A stretch of DNA of 64,000 nucleotides from Tridacna crocea (lineage: Eukaryota; Mollusca; Bivalvia; Cardiida; Cardiidae): assembly GCA_943736015.1 (NCBI GenBank), contig OX031061.1:53636192-53700191 (forward strand), in the 5' to 3' direction. The notes beneath the pieces are model-generated. The model was not told where the DNA came from and did no database searches. It saw only the letters and a program-made list of their open reading frames with translations. Positions 56,289 through 64,000 of the stretch are shown here, piece by piece (within the stretch, counting starts at the first letter, position 1; the number at the start of each line of letters is the position of its first letter). The translations under genes and the position numbers were made by a program.

Positions 56289-57637
56289 GTAACAATACCA
56301 CACAACCAACCCACATCAGAAGACCCATAATCCCAAAAACATTTTGGATTCTCAACACAAATTAAGGTTGAACACATACTTTTATATGAGAACAATTTAA
56401 TTAGCATTATGATTAGTAATCTCTCTTTATCCTTTTACCAGATAATCCCAAGTTTAAATGATCTGAAAGAGAGAAGACTTTTGAAAATATTGTGGGAAAG
56501 GGAGAAAATGCTGGTAACCAGCACTTTTTCCCTTTCCCACAATGTTTTCTGTCCTTTCAAAGATGGCTCTTGACATTTGGACCATTTAACTTGATGTCTG
56601 CAAAAGGCAATGAATTAAATTACATCCAAAATTTCATCGTTCTGATATGGGGTTCAGTCAAAATCATTTAAAAGGGACTTGTTGCAAGAAGAAAATGATG
56701 AAATGATTCAATTAATGTGTTTTACATCCCTTTCTAAATCATTTCTGACATTTCAATGTGACAACTGTTGTATTCATGTACTTCCTGCCTATCTCCTGAA
56801 CTAGGCTCAGGTTCTAAAGTCCCTTGACCATGAACACTTCCTTGAAAAACATGGTGGATCAAGTGGGTTCGAAGCAAGGGCCTCCAGATCATACACAACT
56901 TCATATATATAGTGTGTGTAAATTTGAGTTCAGTACGTGAAAAACTGTTGAAGTAATGCTCCAGACAAATTTTTGTCTATGGACAGACGGATGAACAGCC
57001 ATGGTGATTCCACTATACCCCCTTCGACTTCATTGTGAGGGGTATAAAAAGTTAGCTGCAGAAGATAATGACTGTACCAAGAAAACCTTTTTTTTTCCTC
57101 TTTTTTAACAAGACCAAAACAGGTGTCTGTGGGAGGTAGACATTTGAATATTGAACAAAATTTCATTATTTTCTCCTTTTCCCACAATGTGACAAATTTC
57201 TTTATTTTCTCCTTTTCGCGCAATGAGTTCTACCCTTTCAAATACAAATTTCATCATTGGAGCCACAGTTGATATTTGGAGTGCTAAAATAACGCAAAAG
57301 ATAATTTCTGATTAGAAATAGGACTCAAAATATTTAGTGTGCCAAATGAACCAAATAGACATTTTAATTTAGAAATACAACTCAAATAATTACAATGTCA
57401 CGGTTGCTTTGATCCATAATGTTTAACTTTGGTGGACAGAGTAGATCAAAAATCAGACTGGGTGTTTTGTGTGGTCTGATCTTACTTTTAACAGACAACA
57501 AGGTGACATGAAGTTGCAAAAGGCACTTTACAGGTTAATTTGTTGCCAGTAAGTACTTTCAAATTTGTTGAGTCCACAATATTGTCAGCTGGTACAGAGT
57601 TAAAAAATATGTGTGTACAACACTGGCAAAAGGGGGA
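56289..57637. other. Unit 2 sequence: D-like hairpin, unassigned, C-like hairpin
   Basis: D-like element at about 56430-56650 (GGGAAAGGGAGAAAATGCTG), unassigned sequence, a CTCCTTTTCCCACAATG pair at 57170-57240 and the C-like hairpin at 57437-57492. No gene; frames at 56930-57223 and its twin at 53983-54312 are repeat translations. Confidence 0.5.
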
Positions 57638-57867
57638 TTAACTCATTACCAAACGAAAAAATTTTTGGCTTGTCCAATTCGAAAGCATTTGTAGACGATA
57701 AAATAAAAGTGACTGAAAATTTGAAATCCGTTTTGTGACGGGCAGAAAACATTGTGGGAAAAGGAGAAAATGCTGGTTACCAGCATTTTCTCCTTTTCCC
57801 ACAATGTTTTCTAAAAACTTCTTTCTCAGGGTCATCAAAAATAAGGGATTGTGTGGTAATGGGTTAA
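57638..57867. mobile_element. TTAA MITE, subfamily D, inserted in family A (unit 2)
   Basis: Twin of 54669-54898; no difference seen by eye, so the insertion predates the duplication. Confidence 0.85.
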
Positions 57868-58096
57868 TGCATCTCCTTGATGCATAATGGCATGCAGGTT
57901 ATCCCCTGATTTTGGTGCCATTATGACCATTTTCTCTTACAAATGACTGAATCCTTAGTTAGTGTGGGCCTTAGACATACAGAAAATTGAGTGATAGCTA
58001 GTGATGGCCAGGTCAGCCTGCATGGACTGTGCAGGCTGGCACATGCACCAAGCCCCCTTTTCACAAAGTGTGGCAAATGTCGATTTGTATTCCTTT

Positions 58097-62995
<4,899 letters not shown>

Positions 62996-63490
62996 CTATA
63001 ATAATACAAACGAAAATAACAATCATATTCTTTCACTGTAATAAGTTTTACTACATAACATGCTATAAATCTTTTGCATTAAAAAAATAACTACAAAACT
63101 TGAAAAATTATAACAATTTTTCTTTTCTTTATAAAACTGACCTATGACCCCACCCCCCCCAAAAAAAAAAAAATATTGCTGCTATAGTAGGAGAAAAAAG
63201 CAAACAAGGGTCAAAATGAAACTTGATAACATGGCTATACTGTGAATTTTCATACCTGTAATCTTAAACGCCTCGAAAATTCTAAGATTTAATTTGTAGA
63301 CGGGTGGTAAAAGAAATGTTAATGATCTGCCCTTGAAAATCTACAAAAGGATGAAAATGTGTCGTTGTTTCCCGTTTCCTAACCTTCATCCCCTTCCCAT
63401 CCAATGCTGTTTTATATTAGACCAGCCCTAAACTGAAAGTTTTTAGATCAGATGAATTATTAAACAAAGTCTACTTTTTTCCATGATGTA
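62996..63490. other. RNF113 intron sequence, nothing else supported
   Basis: C-run/A-run at 63151-63172 and AT-rich sequence. No exon for the conserved N-terminal part of RNF113 was found. Confidence 0.4.
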
Positions 63491-64000
63491 CAAGGGACAC
63501 TTTTTAAGTTCATAGAGTAGGGTGGTCTTTTTAAAACCGCTTGAAATATCAAAATTTTATTTATCTTAGACCACACACATTTTACACCGATCTACCCATT
63601 TCCGGAACACCGCCTGGTAGTCCTCTTTAGGTATATGTTGCAGACACTGGTAAACCGCACTGCCTATACCACAACAGGATTCAAAACGTTGCCCTGCCAG
63701 TATTTCAGGTGAGGGCTGTATGGAGGATGATCTAAGACATCGAGCCCAGATTCTTTGAGATATTCCTGAACCGTAGCTGATTTATGGGCCAGAGCATTAT
63801 CATGGAGTAATTTGATGCCACAGACAGCGGTGCGTGGTCTGCGTTTCTGATAGAAATCAACAAGTTGAGTAAGAACACTTTCTCTGTAAAACTTTCCAGT
63901 GACAGAACTACCTTTCGGGATTGGAATTTGAAGGACTGGACCTTTGGAATCAAAGAATACTGCATACAACAAGCGATTTGATGTTTTGCAATGGCGCGCA
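63491..64000 (-). pseudogene. mariner-type transposase pseudogene, right side cut by the window
   Basis: DDE transposase of the Tc1/mariner superfamily in an RNF113 intron. In 63972-63664 the frame shows PIPKGSSVTGKFYRESVL, a mariner-typical block, then the second catalytic Asp in LLHDNALAHKS and HPPYSPHLKYW. The segment that should hold the third catalytic Asp (after SPDLAP in intact copies) is deleted, and the frame then shifts; GQRFESC and HIPKEDYQAVFRKW continue in another frame up to a TAA near 63567. The presumed terminal repeat starts CAAGGGACACTTTTTAAGT at 63491 next to a TA dinucleotide. Not functional as it stands. Confidence 0.85.

Larger units (their letters stand above)
55074..58043. 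repeat. Tandem duplication, unit 2
   Basis: Begins at the junction CTGGCACA|AAATTTTAGACTGG and ends where family A runs on into TGCACCAAGCCCCC, 54 bp before the RNF113 stop codon. It is shorter than unit 1 mainly because two MITEs are absent; it has a 22-bp net gain near 57256-57290. Confidence 0.9.

Noticed and set aside
53983-57223. Pair of similar frames (109 and 97 codons) that could look like a duplicated gene
   Set aside because: Both come from the two units of the tandem duplication and read through MITE-type CTCCTTTTCCCACAATG sequence; no domain, and frames differ by indels.

Overview
The window looks like nuclear DNA of a repeat-rich lophotrochozoan animal, most likely a bivalve mollusc. 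The evidence is spliced genes with GT-AG introns, a small secreted C-type lectin, tRNA-headed SINEs (one carrying a TTTAACGCC / CATATCACGG(C/T)GG module that I associate with mollusc SINEs), and very dense hairpin-bearing MITEs. No bacterial, viral or organellar block was seen. The species assignment is inference; I could not search.

Three host genes are supported, all on the minus strand. (1) 3079-4566 is the 5' exon of an MFSD6-like major facilitator protein; the rest of the gene lies beyond the left edge. (2) 41295-44162 is a complete C-type lectin of 178 residues in three coding exons, with splice phases that fit. (3) 58097-62995 holds the last six coding exons of the spliceosomal RING/CCCH protein RNF113; its N-terminal exons lie beyond the right edge. 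Two broken autonomous elements are present: a 5'-truncated LINE (34121-36998) with an 898-codon open frame, and a mariner transposase pseudogene cut by the right edge (63491-64000).

Most of the rest is repeats. Families used below: D, E and F are about 200-230 bp MITEs with CCCTTT termini, TTAA flanks and a long central hairpin. C is a TTAA element with a GATCAGACTGC hairpin. A and B are elements with a CAGCCTGCGCAG hairpin. G is a foldback element with paired TGACGTCA. H is an interspersed repeat of about 360 bp. J is a foldback family present at 11.6 and 29.4 kb. SINE1, SINE2 and SINE3 are tRNA-derived.

Layout: 1-5 kb MFSD6 exon; 5-33 kb gene-poor MITE, SINE and minisatellite mosaic, including a GC-rich foldback element (25431-26502) inserted in a SINE dimer; 34-37 kb LINE; 37-41 kb repeats; 41-44 kb lectin; 44-51 kb repeats; 51.7-58.0 kb a head-to-tail tandem duplication of about 3 kb; 58.1-63.0 kb RNF113; 63.5-64 kb mariner.

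The most informative observations concern the repeats. The duplicated block gives filled and empty sites that show TTAA insertion of the hairpin MITEs (piggyBac-like behaviour). The hairpin arms of subfamilies D, E and F differ by matched changes in both arms, so the hairpin itself appears to be maintained.
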